This document shows positions 55,455 through 63,566 of a stretch of 64,000 bases of DNA, one piece after another; the stretch's first letter is position 1, and every line of letters starts with the position of its first letter. The stretch is from NCBI RefSeq assembly GCF_014235785.1, contig NZ_CP060137.1:1736001-1800000 (forward strand), written 5' to 3'. The position numbers and the translations under genes were made by a program. Origin of the DNA: Bacillus sp. PAMC26568. GTDB lineage: Bacteria; Bacillota; Bacilli; Bacillales; Bacillaceae. Under the pieces are notes generated by a model, which saw only the letters and a program-made list of their open reading frames with translations, did not search any database and was not told where the DNA came from.

Positions 55455-55788
55455 AAGGAGGATTATTTAAAAATGACACACTCTATGAGACTTCGATTCC
55501 CAACTTTGAACCAGTAATTAAATACGTTCAAAGGCTCTGTTTGTTTGCAGAGTAAACGGGATAAGTCTGTCCTTTTTTAATAATCTTCATTTCGCATAGT
55601 AAATATGTGTAGTGTAGAAAGGCGGATCATTTTGCCTTTCTTTATTTTTGTATAAATTTTCCTTCTAGATCTTTAACAAAAGGAAGGTTTATTTGGTGAC
55701 GGCTACCTAAGCTTCCCTCCTAATCAAATAAGGATGGGTCTTCTTCCCTTTACTCTAAATCACAGGCAGACAGCCTGTGATTTTTTTT
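55455..55788 (+). repeat. Leader/attenuator repeat, copy 1
   Basis: About 330 bp, repeated at 60019-60350 with roughly 90 percent identity by eye. It contains the leader peptide, a CTCTG / CAGAG hairpin (55535-55552), terminator 1 (GAAAGGC / GCCTTTC, 55617-55650) and terminator 2 (AATCACAGGC / GCCTGTGATT plus T8, 55758-55788). Between them GGAAGGTTTATTTG (from about 55681) can pair at a distance with CAAATAA and CTTCC (about 55724-55748), a possible antiterminator. Confidence 0.85.
55473..55517 (+). CDS. ErmD-type leader peptide, copy 1
   Basis: 14 codons encoding MTHSMRLRFPTLNQ. To my knowledge this is identical to the leader peptide of ermD/ermK from B. licheniformis, whose MRLR stretch (the +X+ type) makes ribosomes stall in the presence of macrolides. 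It has a strong SD (AAAGGAGG). The distal terminators imply control by transcription attenuation, as described for ermK. Confidence 0.88.
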   Translation: MTHSMRLRFPTLNQ

Positions 55789-55809
55789 ATGTTGAAAGGG
55801 AGAGTTAAC

Positions 55810-56061
55810 ATGCCCAAAAGAATAAATAGGGCAAAAAGTGTGAGTGCGATTGAGCGAGCATTGATATGTCCGCTTTGTGAAAGTCGTGTGAGAGTTGTCG
55901 ATTTTAAAACTCTAATATGCTCTAGAAACCACACATTTGATTTCACAAAACAAGGATATCTACACCTGATTCCTCATCCTTCTAACAGTCATTACGGAAA
56001 GGAATTCAGTAGATTTAGATATTTTAATTGGAATAAACAAAGAAGCAAAAATTGGAGGTAG
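55810..56061 (+). pseudogene. Truncated 23S rRNA (guanine-N1)-methyltransferase, RlmA/TlrB type
   Basis: 83 residues. The zinc-finger start CPLCESRVRVVDFKTLICSRNH (C-x2-C...C-x3-H) and FDFTKQGYLHLIPHP match the N-terminus of RlmA. After YGKE the sequence diverges to a short basic tail and stops, so the whole SAM domain (~190 residues) is lost. AAAGGGAG SD intact. Full-length relatives methylate G745 or G748 of 23S rRNA; the TlrB type gives tylosin resistance. It may now serve only to couple translation to the msr gene 6 bases downstream. Confidence 0.78.
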
Positions 56062-56067
56062 TGAATA

Positions 56068-57531
56068 ATGGAAAAAGTTTGTATTGAATTAGAAAATATT
56101 GAACTCTCATTTTTAGATAAATTAGTATTCGAAATTCCTCGTTTAGCCGTACATCAATTTGATCGTATTGGAATTGTCGGGAAAAACGGGGCTGGTAAAA
56201 GTACGTTGTTGAAACTTATGAACGGTCAAATTACGCCAGATAAAGGCCAAGTGAATAAATTTGCAGATTTTTCCTATTTTGATCAATTGGCTGCACCAGA
56301 TGATAGAGAAGTAGATTATGAGCTGTTAGGAAAGCTATCCATTCCTCAAACTGAAACTGAAAATTTAAGTGGGGGTGAACAGACACGGATGAAGTTAGCG
56401 GGAATTTTCTCCACCTATCATGAAGGTTTATTAATTGACGAACCGACTACTCACTTAGATGCAGCTGGCACACAGTTTTTCATTGAGGAATTGACTTACT
56501 ATTATGGTGCAATTGTCCTTGTAAGTCATGACCGTTATGTATTAGATACGCTCGTGACGAAAATTTGGGAAGTAGAAGATGGACGCGTTACGGAATATAC
56601 AGGAAACTACACAGATTATGCAGAGCAAAAACAACTCCTGCGAAAGCAGCAGCTAGAACAGCATGAAAAGTATGTAAAAGAAAAAAATCGACTGATAAAA
56701 GCTGCAGAAGAGAAGATGAAAAAGGCTGATAAAATTACTCAGGCAAATGGACATATATCGAAAAAAGAAACGAAAGCAAAGGCAAATAAAATGTTTATGA
56801 CGAAATCAAAAGATACAAGCCAAAAAGCGGTTCAACGCGCAGCAAAAGCGATTGAACAGCGTGTGGAACAACTCGATGCAGTGGAGGCTCCTGAAAAAGA
56901 ACAAACGCTGCGTTTTCATCAATCAAATGCTCTCAAGCTGAACAATAAGTTTCCAATAATGGCTGATCGATTAACATTAAAGGCAGGGAACAAAACTCTG
57001 CTCAACGAAGCAAGTTTCCAATTCCCATTAGGCAGCACTATCGCAATTACAGGAAATAATGGATCAGGGAAATCAACCCTCCTGCGCCACATTTTGCAGC
57101 ATGGACAAGGGATTATCATATCTCCTAAAGCTGTCATTGGGGCTTATGAACAAATGGGCTATCAATTTGAAAAAAATGAAACTGTCATTGCATTTATGAA
57201 AGAAAGAAGCGATTACGACGAAAGCAAGATCCGTGCAGTCCTTCATGCAATGAACTTTACAGGAAATGATTTGAAAAAGAATGTGTGCGATTTAAGCGGT
57301 GGAGAAGCAATTCGTCTACTATTGTGTCAACTGTTTTTGGGAAGATACAATGTACTGGTTTTAGATGAGCCGACCAATTTTTTGGATGTTTATTGTATTG
57401 AAGCGTTAGAACGCTTTTTAAAAGGGTATGAAGGTACCGTCCTTCTTGTAACACATGATCAAACTTTTATTAATCGTGTAGCAGATCGTATATATGTTAT
57501 GGAAAACCACCAACTAAAAATAAAAAATTAA
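56068..57531 (+). CDS. Msr-type ABC-F ribosomal protection protein
   Basis: 487 residues, the same length as MsrD as I recall it. Two ABC domains: Walker A GKNGAGKST, signature LSGGEQ, Walker B LLIDEPT; then a charged interdomain linker (about 190-280, the antibiotic resistance region); then Walker A GNNGSGKST, LSGGEA, LVLDEPT. No membrane segments. ABC-F proteins of this type bind the ribosomal E site and displace macrolides (some also streptogramin B or ketolides). It lies under the leader at 55.47 kb. GGAGG SD overlaps the stop of the methyltransferase fragment. Confidence 0.9.
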   Translation: MEKVCIELENIELSFLDKLVFEIPRLAVHQFDRIGIVGKNGAGKSTLLKLMNGQITPDKGQVNKFADFSYFDQLAAPDDREVDYELLGKLSIPQTETENLSGGEQTRMKLAGIFSTYHEGLLIDEPTTHLDAAGTQFFIEELTYYYGAIVLVSHDRYVLDTLVTKIWEVEDGRVTEYTGNYTDYAEQKQLLRKQQLEQHEKYVKEKNRLIKAAEEKMKKADKITQANGHISKKETKAKANKMFMTKSKDTSQKAVQRAAKAIEQRVEQLDAVEAPEKEQTLRFHQSNALKLNNKFPIMADRLTLKAGNKTLLNEASFQFPLGSTIAITGNNGSGKSTLLRHILQHGQGIIISPKAVIGAYEQMGYQFEKNETVIAFMKERSDYDESKIRAVLHAMNFTGNDLKKNVCDLSGGEAIRLLLCQLFLGRYNVLVLDEPTNFLDVYCIEALERFLKGYEGTVLLVTHDQTFINRVADRIYVMENHQLKIKN

Positions 57532-57537
57532 TCTGAG

Positions 57538-57571
57538 AAAGAAGCAGAGAAGAGTATCTCTGCTTCTTTTA
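57538..57571 (+). terminator. Terminator of the msr unit
   Basis: AAAGAAGCAGAGA / TCTCTGCTTCTTTT, perfect stem. Confidence 0.9.
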
Positions 57572-57612
57572 ATAAGAATCTACCTTAGATGGGCAGGAGC
57601 TATTTTGAATAA

Positions 57613-57750
57613 AGGATTGTGTCTTTCATCCGTGATGTACTCGGGTTTGATGGAGTTGAAGCTGGCAGTGGCTGGCTAATCTTCAAACTGCCTCCTGCCG
57701 AAATCGCCGTGCATCCTACAGATGGGCTTGGTAAACATGAGTTTAATTGA
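57613..57750 (+). pseudogene. Remnant of a VOC-family protein
   Basis: Reads SFIRDVLGFDGVEAGSGWLI then FKLPPAEIAVHPTDGLGKHE, typical of a glyoxalase-like VOC protein, and ends at a stop. No start and no second half are present. The rest of 57572-57906 shows no gene. Confidence 0.6.
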
Positions 57751-57906
57751 AGAATGGCTTCAACCTTTTTGTTCAGCAATCGGGCAAGATTGTGGAGGAA
57801 CTCATTTTTAAATTAAATGGATATTTATGTTGAAATTTATGGGAGTGATTGTGAATAAATGTACTTAAACTATCGTGGCAGTTGAACAAGAAAAATAAAA
57901 AGCATT

Positions 57907-58572
57907 CTATATTGAATGGTTTTTATCTTTATCATAATTTAGTGATGTACTAGAGTGTGTTAATAGGCGGTCTAATACCTTTTCAGTAAATGGCATAAAG
58001 TAATTAAGTATTAGCCCCCCTAAACAAACGGTTAATAAAGTACCAACGCCAATTGGACCATTAAAAATCATTGCAATTATCAGGAATACGAGGTAAATGA
58101 ATGTTCTCGAAAAAAATATATTTGTTCTAGTTAATTCTTGTATAATTAATGTTAATCGGTCAATTGGAATCGGTGCGAAATTCGTGTGTAAATATGTTGC
58201 AGTTCCTAATCCTATAACAACTAAGCCGACTCCAAAACAAACAACTTTGCTGTACCATAGTTCAGGTGTTATCAAATTGTGCAATAAAAAAAGCCACATA
58301 TCAATACCAATACCCGTTATAAATGCTGTTAACAACCCCAAAACTTCTGGTCTTTGTCTTTTTAAAAATGAATTACAACATATCAATATTAATGCTATTA
58401 TTATTTCCCAACTTCCCGCAGTAAGCCCCACATTTATGGACAGTCCTACCAAAAGTGCATCAAAAGGTGAAGTTCCAAGGTCTGATTGTATAGTGAAAGA
58501 AATACCAAGGGTTAATATTAAAATTCCTAATACATAAAAAACATATTTCACTTTACTCGACCTCTTAATCAT
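57907..58572 (-). CDS. YczE/YitT-like membrane protein
   Basis: 221 residues with five to six membrane segments. Typical family sequence: LGISFTIQSDLGTSPFDALLVGLS, GIGIDMWLFL, APIPIDRLTLIIQEL and FNGPIGVGTLLTVCLGG. The function of YczE relatives is unclear. It is divergent from a MarR gene with palindromic operators in between. The ATG at 58572 fits the family start, though its SD is poor. Confidence 0.78.
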   Translation of the reverse strand: MIKRSSKVKYVFYVLGILILTLGISFTIQSDLGTSPFDALLVGLSINVGLTAGSWEIIIALILICCNSFLKRQRPEVLGLLTAFITGIGIDMWLFLLHNLITPELWYSKVVCFGVGLVVIGLGTATYLHTNFAPIPIDRLTLIIQELTRTNIFFSRTFIYLVFLIIAMIFNGPIGVGTLLTVCLGGLILNYFMPFTEKVLDRLLTHSSTSLNYDKDKNHSI

Positions 58573-58578
58573 TATTTT

Positions 58579-58596
58579 TTGTTGCAAATGCAACAA
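58579..58596. promoter_or_regulatory. MarR operator, site 1
   Basis: TTGTTGCAAATGCAACAA, a perfect 8+8 bp palindrome just upstream of the yczE-like start codon. Confidence 0.7.
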
Positions 58597-58625
58597 AGTT
58601 AGGTTAAATTTAATATATACCATTT

Positions 58626-58643
58626 TTATTGCATTTACAACAA
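58626..58643. promoter_or_regulatory. MarR operator, site 2
   Basis: TTATTGCATTTACAACAA matches the complement of site 1 with two changes. It is 24 bases upstream of the marR start codon and 47 bases from site 1. Confidence 0.65.
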
Positions 58644-58666
58644 AAATATGTACTAAGGAGTTAATT

Positions 58667-59119
58667 ATGAAGGAAATTCTTCGTGAAATTGGAATGATAG
58701 CAAGGGCATTAGATTCTATAAGTAATATAGAATTTAAAGAATATGACCTTACAAAAGGGCAGTATTTGTACCTGGTGCGAATATGTGAAAACCCAGGAAT
58801 CATTCAAGAAAAGTTAGCTGAGATGATAAAAATAGATCGAACAACAGCAGCTCGTGCTATAAAAAAACTTGAAATTAATGGCTTTATTGAAAAGAAAGAA
58901 GATAAACATAACAAAAAAATTAAAAAACTCTTTCCGACAGAGAAAGGGAAAAATGTTTTTCCTTTTATAAAAAGAGAAAATGATTATTCCAATCTCGTTG
59001 CATTAGAGGGATTTTCCGAAAGAGAAGTAGAAACCATTTTCAATCTTCTTCAAAGAGTAAGAAAAAATATAGAAAAAGACTGGGAATTTGTAAAAAAGGG
59101 AAACAAGAGAAATTATTGA
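58667..59119 (+). CDS. MarR-family transcriptional regulator
   Basis: 150 residues. MarR winged helix: LTKGQYLYLVRICENPGIIQEKLAEMIKIDRTTAARAIKKLEINGFIEKKED, with the wing KHNKKIKKLFPTEKG. It probably represses itself and the divergent yczE-like gene through the two palindromes. The effector is unknown. TAAGGAG SD; paiA follows after 25 bases, so the genes are likely cotranscribed. Confidence 0.88.
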   Translation: MKEILREIGMIARALDSISNIEFKEYDLTKGQYLYLVRICENPGIIQEKLAEMIKIDRTTAARAIKKLEINGFIEKKEDKHNKKIKKLFPTEKGKNVFPFIKRENDYSNLVALEGFSEREVETIFNLLQRVRKNIEKDWEFVKKGNKRNY

Positions 59120-59144
59120 TTATATAAAGGAGCGACATATTTAA

Positions 59145-59663
<519 letters not shown>

Positions 59664-59686
59664 CTTTTTTTGAAAGGTGGATTATT

Positions 59687-60040
59687 ATGTATATACCTGA
59701 ACATTTTAAAATTGATGATGAAGAAGTAATTTATGATTTTATTGAAAAATATGGCTTTGCAGCCTTATTTTCTCAGCATAAAGAAGAACCCTATGCTACT
59801 CATCTTCCACTGATGTTAAATAAATCTGAAAATGCTTTATATGGTCATTTTGCACGTCCGAACGAACAATGGAAGGATGCTGAAAACCAACAAGTCCTTG
59901 CAGTTTTCCAAGGTCCCCACTGTTATATTTCACCTACTTGGTACGAAACAACTAAAGCAGTACCTACTTGGAATTATGTGTCTATCCATTTATATGGAAA
60001 GATGGATTTTCAAATAATAAGGAGGACTATTAAAAAATGA
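59687..60040 (+). pseudogene. paiB: 3'-truncated paiB
   Basis: 117 residues against the usual ~207. The first ~109 residues are good PaiB (MYIPEHFKIDDEEVIYDF, ATHLPL, FQGPHCYISPTWYETT, VPTWNYVSIHLYGKMDF). The frame then runs into the leader repeat and ends with the foreign tail IIRRTIKK, its TGA lying inside the ATG region of the leader peptide. The second half of the FMN-binding fold is lost. Confidence 0.82.
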
Positions 60041-60350
60041 CACACTCTATGAGACTTCGTTTCCCAACTTTGAACCGGTAATTAAATATGTTCAAAGGCT
60101 CTGTTTGTGTTTGCAGAGTAAACGGGATTAGTCTGTCCTTTTTTAATAATCTTCATTTCGCATAGTAAATATGTAAAATGTAGAAAGGCGGATCATTCTG
60201 CCTTTCTTTATTATTGTGTAAATTTCCTTCTAACAAAAGGAAGGTTTATTTGGTGACGGCTACCTTAGCTTACCTCCTAATCAAATAAGGATGGGTCTTC
60301 TTCCCTTTACTCTAAATCACAGTCAGATCGTCTGTGATTTTTTATTTTTT
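60019..60350 (+). repeat. Leader/attenuator repeat, copy 2
   Basis: Direct repeat of 55455-55788. Both terminators are kept: GAAAGGC / GCCTTTC (60183-60216) and AATCACAG / CTGTGATT with T6 (60314-60350). Changes fall mostly in loops. The native upstream promoter of copy 1 is absent; only a weak TTGGAA-17-TATATG lies inside truncated paiB at 59968-59996. Confidence 0.85.
60037..60081 (+). CDS. ErmD-type leader peptide, copy 2
   Basis: 14 codons encoding MTHSMRLRFPTLNR; only the last residue differs from copy 1. AAGGAGG SD. The ATG overlaps the stop of truncated paiB (ATGA), so ribosomes translating paiB could also reach it. It should put the mef gene under macrolide-dependent attenuation. Confidence 0.88.
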   Translation: MTHSMRLRFPTLNR

Positions 60351-60394
60351 AAATGATTGGTGATTTTTTCATGATGATATTACTTTTTATTAAT

Positions 60395-60419
60395 ACGAGC
60401 TTTAGTTTTCAGCTCGTAC
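60395..60419 (+). other. Hairpin between attenuator and mef
   Basis: TACGAGCT / AGCTCGTA 8-bp stem, 9-base loop, no T-run, ending about 20 bases before the mef SD. Confidence 0.45.
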
Positions 60420-60456
60420 CGGTAAAGAACCTATAGGTAAATTTCAGGAGGCATTT

Positions 60457-61647
60457 ATGGAAAATAAAAATTGGAAAAAGAAATTTTTTGCATTATATAC
60501 AGGGCAGTTCTTTTCATTACTGAGCAGTGCTTCCGTTCAATTTAGTATTATTTGGTGGTTAACCGATACAACAGGTTCACCACTTGTATTGACACTGGCA
60601 GGGCTGGCAGGATTTTTGCCGCAAGCATTGGTTGGACCATTTGCGGGAACATTGACGGATCGCTACTCTCGTAAAATGATGATGATACTTGCAGATATGA
60701 CAGTTGCTCTAGGGAGTTTAATCTTATTTGCATCGATGTATTTTAGTGAGCCAAGTATCGCATTAGTTATACTCGTTTTAGTTGTTCGTTCACTGGCAAC
60801 GGCCTTTCATATGCCGGCAATGCAAGCTTCCGTACCACTGCTTGCACCTGAAGAGCATCTTACAAAGGTTGCGGGTTGGGGACAGACGGTGAGCTCAGTG
60901 TCAAATATTGCAGGACCAGCTGCAGGTATGTCATTACTTGCAGTTAGCTCGATCGAATGGGTGTTATTGTTAGATGTTTTAGGTGCTGTTATTGCTTGTA
61001 GCGTTTTACTATTTATTCGAATTCCAAGAGTACCAAGAACAGAAGAAAAAGTATCTACTAGCTTTATTGCAGAAATGAAAGAAGGGTATCAAGCGATTGT
61101 AAAACATCGCCGTTTATTTAAATTAACAATCTTAATGACAGCGGTAGCTATTTTATATATTCCGCTTGGTACTTACTTCCCGCTTATGGTACGTAATCAT
61201 TTTGAAAAAGATGTGGTAGAAGCAGGAATAGTTGAGATCGTATTTGCGGTTGGATTAATTGCAGGGGGTTCGATACTAGGTGTACTAGGAGACAGTTTTG
61301 ATAAGATTAAAACAATGGCAGTAGGTATGATGGTGATGGGCGCAGCATTATTCATTTCTGGTTTGCTTTCACCGTCGCTTTTCATTGTATTTATTGTACT
61401 AAGTGGTTTAGTTGGTTTATCTGGTCCATTATTCTCGGCTCCATTCTATGCCTATATCCAAACGGAAATTGAGCCTCATTTACTTGGGAGAGTATTCAGT
61501 TTTGTTACAAGTCTATCGTTACTAGCGACACCAATTGGGTACGCGCTAGCTGGAGTATTTATTGAATTAACAAGTGTAGCCACACTATTCATTATAATGG
61601 GTGCCTTAATTATTCTTAATGCAGTGGTAACAATCAAGGTAAGGTAG
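60457..61647 (+). CDS. Mef-type macrolide efflux MFS transporter
   Basis: 396 residues, 12 membrane segments, close in style to MefA: NWKKKFFALYTGQFFSLLSS, GFLPQALVGPFAGTLTDRYSRK, RSLATAFHMPAMQASVPLLAPEEHLTK and EPHLLGRVFSFVTSLS. It should export 14- and 15-membered macrolides by proton antiport. The ErmD-type leader upstream supports this substrate. AGGAGG 8 bases before the ATG. As in mef-msr operons, an msr sequence follows, but here it is decayed. Confidence 0.87.
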   Translation: MENKNWKKKFFALYTGQFFSLLSSASVQFSIIWWLTDTTGSPLVLTLAGLAGFLPQALVGPFAGTLTDRYSRKMMMILADMTVALGSLILFASMYFSEPSIALVILVLVVRSLATAFHMPAMQASVPLLAPEEHLTKVAGWGQTVSSVSNIAGPAAGMSLLAVSSIEWVLLLDVLGAVIACSVLLFIRIPRVPRTEEKVSTSFIAEMKEGYQAIVKHRRLFKLTILMTAVAILYIPLGTYFPLMVRNHFEKDVVEAGIVEIVFAVGLIAGGSILGVLGDSFDKIKTMAVGMMVMGAALFISGLLSPSLFIVFIVLSGLVGLSGPLFSAPFYAYIQTEIEPHLLGRVFSFVTSLSLLATPIGYALAGVFIELTSVATLFIIMGALIILNAVVTIKVR

Positions 61648-61658
61648 GAGGGGGGAGC

Positions 61659-61682
61659 ATGCAATTTTTATTATTTTATTGA
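61659..61682 (+). CDS. Possible msr leader peptide (MQFLLFY)
   Basis: Seven codons with an extremely strong SD (TAGGAGGGGGG), 11 bases after the mef stop. The position between mef and msr and the hydrophobic sequence recall the MYLIFM leader of msrD in mef-msr operons. Hairpins follow (TCGTATC / GATACGA, 61705-61730; CGAAATT / AATTTCG, about 61728-61745), the second abutting the SD of the msr remnant. Confidence 0.5.
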   Translation: MQFLLFY

Positions 61683-61758
61683 TTAAAAGCATGAAATAGA
61701 TGCTCGTATCAAACTTAGCTGTCGATACGAAATTACAAAATTTCGGGAGGCAGCGAAT

Positions 61759-61920
61759 ATGGAACAAGTATGTTATGAATTAGAAAATATTGAGGTGACC
61801 TTTTTAGATAAAGAAGTGTTATAGATGAACGATTAGCGGTACAACAATATAATCGCTCGGATCGTGGGAAAAAATGGGGCAGGGATAAGTACTTTATTAA
61901 AGTTGCTTGCTGGTAAAATT
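61759..61920 (+). pseudogene. Decayed second msr (ABC-F) copy
   Basis: Starts MEQVCYELENIEVTFLDKEV, a near copy of the intact msr start, but stops after 21 residues. RLAVQQYNR follows in another frame, then IVGKNGAGISTLLKLLAGKI in a third stretch, where the P-loop lysine has become isoleucine. Homology ends near 61920. Confidence 0.85.
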
Positions 61921-62001
61921 CTACTAATTAAATCGATAAGTATATTAGCAGTACCAAAGATACGAGGAATTTAGCACGGACATGATAAATTGATTGTCAG
62001 A

Positions 62002-62030
62002 TTGAGGTCGTTTATGGCCTCTTTTTTTTA
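62002..62030 (+). terminator. Terminator
   Basis: GAGGTC / GGCCTC (one G-T pair) and T8; probably the original end of the mef-msr unit. Confidence 0.65.
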
Positions 62031-62134
62031 TATAGAAATTATTAAGAATTTTACAGATTATATTAACTCGCAATTCTTTATAATTGTAGCTTTAAAACTT
62101 ATCAAGACCTAAATTGTAAAAAGTAATAAAAAAT

Positions 62135-62180
62135 AAAGGGCGATACATTTTAGTCATGTATAATATGTATCGCCCTTTTT
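62135..62180. terminator. Terminator
   Basis: AAAGGGCGATACAT / ATGTATCGCCCTTTTT, perfect stem of at least 13 bp. Confidence 0.75.
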
Positions 62181-62188
62181 CTTCTTGC

Positions 62189-62212
62189 TCAACAATCGCG
62201 CTCGATTGTTGA
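62189..62212. repeat. Short perfect inverted repeat
   Basis: TCAACAATCG / CGATTGTTGA with a 4-base loop, 8 bases after the preceding terminator. Possibly a mobile-element end; no partner was found in the window. Confidence 0.4.
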
Positions 62213-62264
62213 AGATCATTGTAAAGTCAAATTGAAGAAAAGCACCCTTTAGTTCAATATGAGG

Positions 62265-62530
62265 CTAAGGTAAAGGAATAGTTTTTGTACCTTGATGAAA
62301 CACCATTTGCCATCTTCCATTCTTAAATTTCCATATTGAACTACGCAAAGAATATTGTTTTTATACCTCGTCAAATATTTGATAGTAGTTAACACTATTT
62401 CATCAGACAATGGATGTATTTCAAAATCACATAATGTCATCTTTACGATTCCAATTCCTACATCACTAATGCCTTCGCCTTTGTAAAAGACTTTACAAAG
62501 AACTTCCAATTTCAAAAAAATTATCAGCAA
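62265..62530 (-). pseudogene. Frameshifted DUF4440/SnoaL-like protein
   Basis: On the minus strand one frame reads GISDVGIGIVKMTLCDFEIH then PLSDEIVLTTIKYL; a second frame continues SLRSSIWKFKNGRWQMVFHQ then GTKTIPLP and a stop. This is the C-terminal part of the NTF2-like DUF4440 fold, broken by at least one indel near 62335-62350. Confidence 0.65.
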
Positions 62531-62627
62531 GTAAATTATTAAGTTCTTTTTAACTTATTCACAATGTTACATTTCTATTTTAGAATGACAACAATGTCAT
62601 TTATTTTTATACCTTAAAAAGGAATAA

Positions 62628-62655
62628 CCCCGTCCTAAAAATAGGACAGGATTAA
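62628..62655 (-). terminator. Terminator-like hairpin for the glyoxalase operon
   Basis: GTCCT / AGGAC stem downstream (on the minus strand) of the VOC gene; weak T-run. Confidence 0.35.
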
Positions 62656-62745
62656 CATAAAGTGGTTTATTTTTGATGAAAAATACTTCACCGAACTTAA
62701 AACATACCAATAAGTCGTTAAGAACTACGTTACTTCGTCATGAAG

Positions 62746-63132
62746 TTACTTCTGTGCTATCATCTGAATAAGGTTGCCGCATGTATCGTCGAAGACAGCT
62801 ATTGTGACTTGGCCCATTTCTGTCGGTTCCATAGTAAACTTCACGCCTTTTTCCATTAATCGCGTGTACTCTTTTCGAATATCTTCAACGCCAAACATTG
62901 TTACAGGGATGCCCTCGGCAAATAACTTCTTTTGATACTCTTTGGCGGCTGGATGGGCATTCGGTTCGAGCAAAAGCTCAGTACCGTCTTGATCATCGGG
63001 AGAAACAAGCGTTATCCACCTATATTCCCCTGAGGGAACGTCATGCTTTTTTACAAATCCCAGAGTTTCTGTATAAAATTCCAATGCCTTGTCTTGATCT
63101 TGAACGAATATACTGGTAACAATGATTTTCAT
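62746..63132 (-). CDS. VOC (glyoxalase-like) protein
   Basis: 128 residues, one VOC protein: SIFVQDQDKALEFYTETLGF, RWITLVSPD, GTELLLEP and the C-terminal FDDTCGNLIQMIAQK. The metal glutamate of the first repeat (ELLLEP) is present. The substrate is unknown; related ArsR-linked VOC proteins can be involved in resistance or detoxification. AAGGAGG SD. It lies 98 bases after the arsR gene on the same strand, probably in one operon. Confidence 0.82.
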   Translation of the reverse strand: MKIIVTSIFVQDQDKALEFYTETLGFVKKHDVPSGEYRWITLVSPDDQDGTELLLEPNAHPAAKEYQKKLFAEGIPVTMFGVEDIRKEYTRLMEKGVKFTMEPTEMGQVTIAVFDDTCGNLIQMIAQK

Positions 63133-63229
63133 AATGTTTTTGCCTCCTTTATTTTCGATTTATGGTGTTCTGCTATCATTCTGACTTTAAGCAGAAAAAC
63201 CATATATTCGTCATAAGTTTTTTAAAAAA

Positions 63230-63508
63230 TTACTCTATCCATCCTTTAAGCAAGTTTTTAAGTGGCTCGTTATTGAACATAAGTACTCGATATTTCCCCT
63301 TTCGTTTTGATTTTACGAGCCCTGCATCTTCCAATGCAGAAAGATGTTTAGCTATCGCCTGTCGCGAAATGGTAAGATCGTGTTTCATAATGAGGCGGGC
63401 CGTAAGTTCATACAACGTCATCTCGTTGCGTTCAGATAGTTCGTCTAATATAAGCCGCCGAGTCGAATCGCCAAGTGCTTTGAATATAGCGTCTTTGTCC
63501 CAATTCAT
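63230..63508 (-). CDS. ArsR-family regulator
   Basis: 92 residues. ArsR winged helix: IFKALGDSTRRLILDELSER, recognition helix TISRQAIAKHLSALEDAGLV and the wing KSKRKGKYRVLMF. There are no cysteine pairs, so it is not a classic metal sensor. The ATG lies only 6 bases after a consensus -10 box, so the mRNA would be leaderless. A double palindrome in the promoter suggests autoregulation together with the downstream VOC gene. Confidence 0.88.
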   Translation of the reverse strand: MNWDKDAIFKALGDSTRRLILDELSERNEMTLYELTARLIMKHDLTISRQAIAKHLSALEDAGLVKSKRKGKYRVLMFNNEPLKNLLKGWIE

Positions 63509-63514
63509 AGATCG

Positions 63515-63566
63515 ATTATAAGCAACTCTACGGTTGCTTGTCAAGAGCAAGCAACCGTAGAGTTGC
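63515..63566 (-). promoter_or_regulatory. arsR promoter with large inverted repeat
   Basis: On the minus strand TTGACA (63539-63544), 18 bases, TATAAT (63515-63520). GCAACTCTACGGTTGCTTG (63522-63540) is perfectly inverted at 63548-63566 around a 7-base loop. Each arm is itself palindromic (AGCAAC-N6-GTTGCT), giving two ArsR-size operators across the promoter. Confidence 0.85.
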
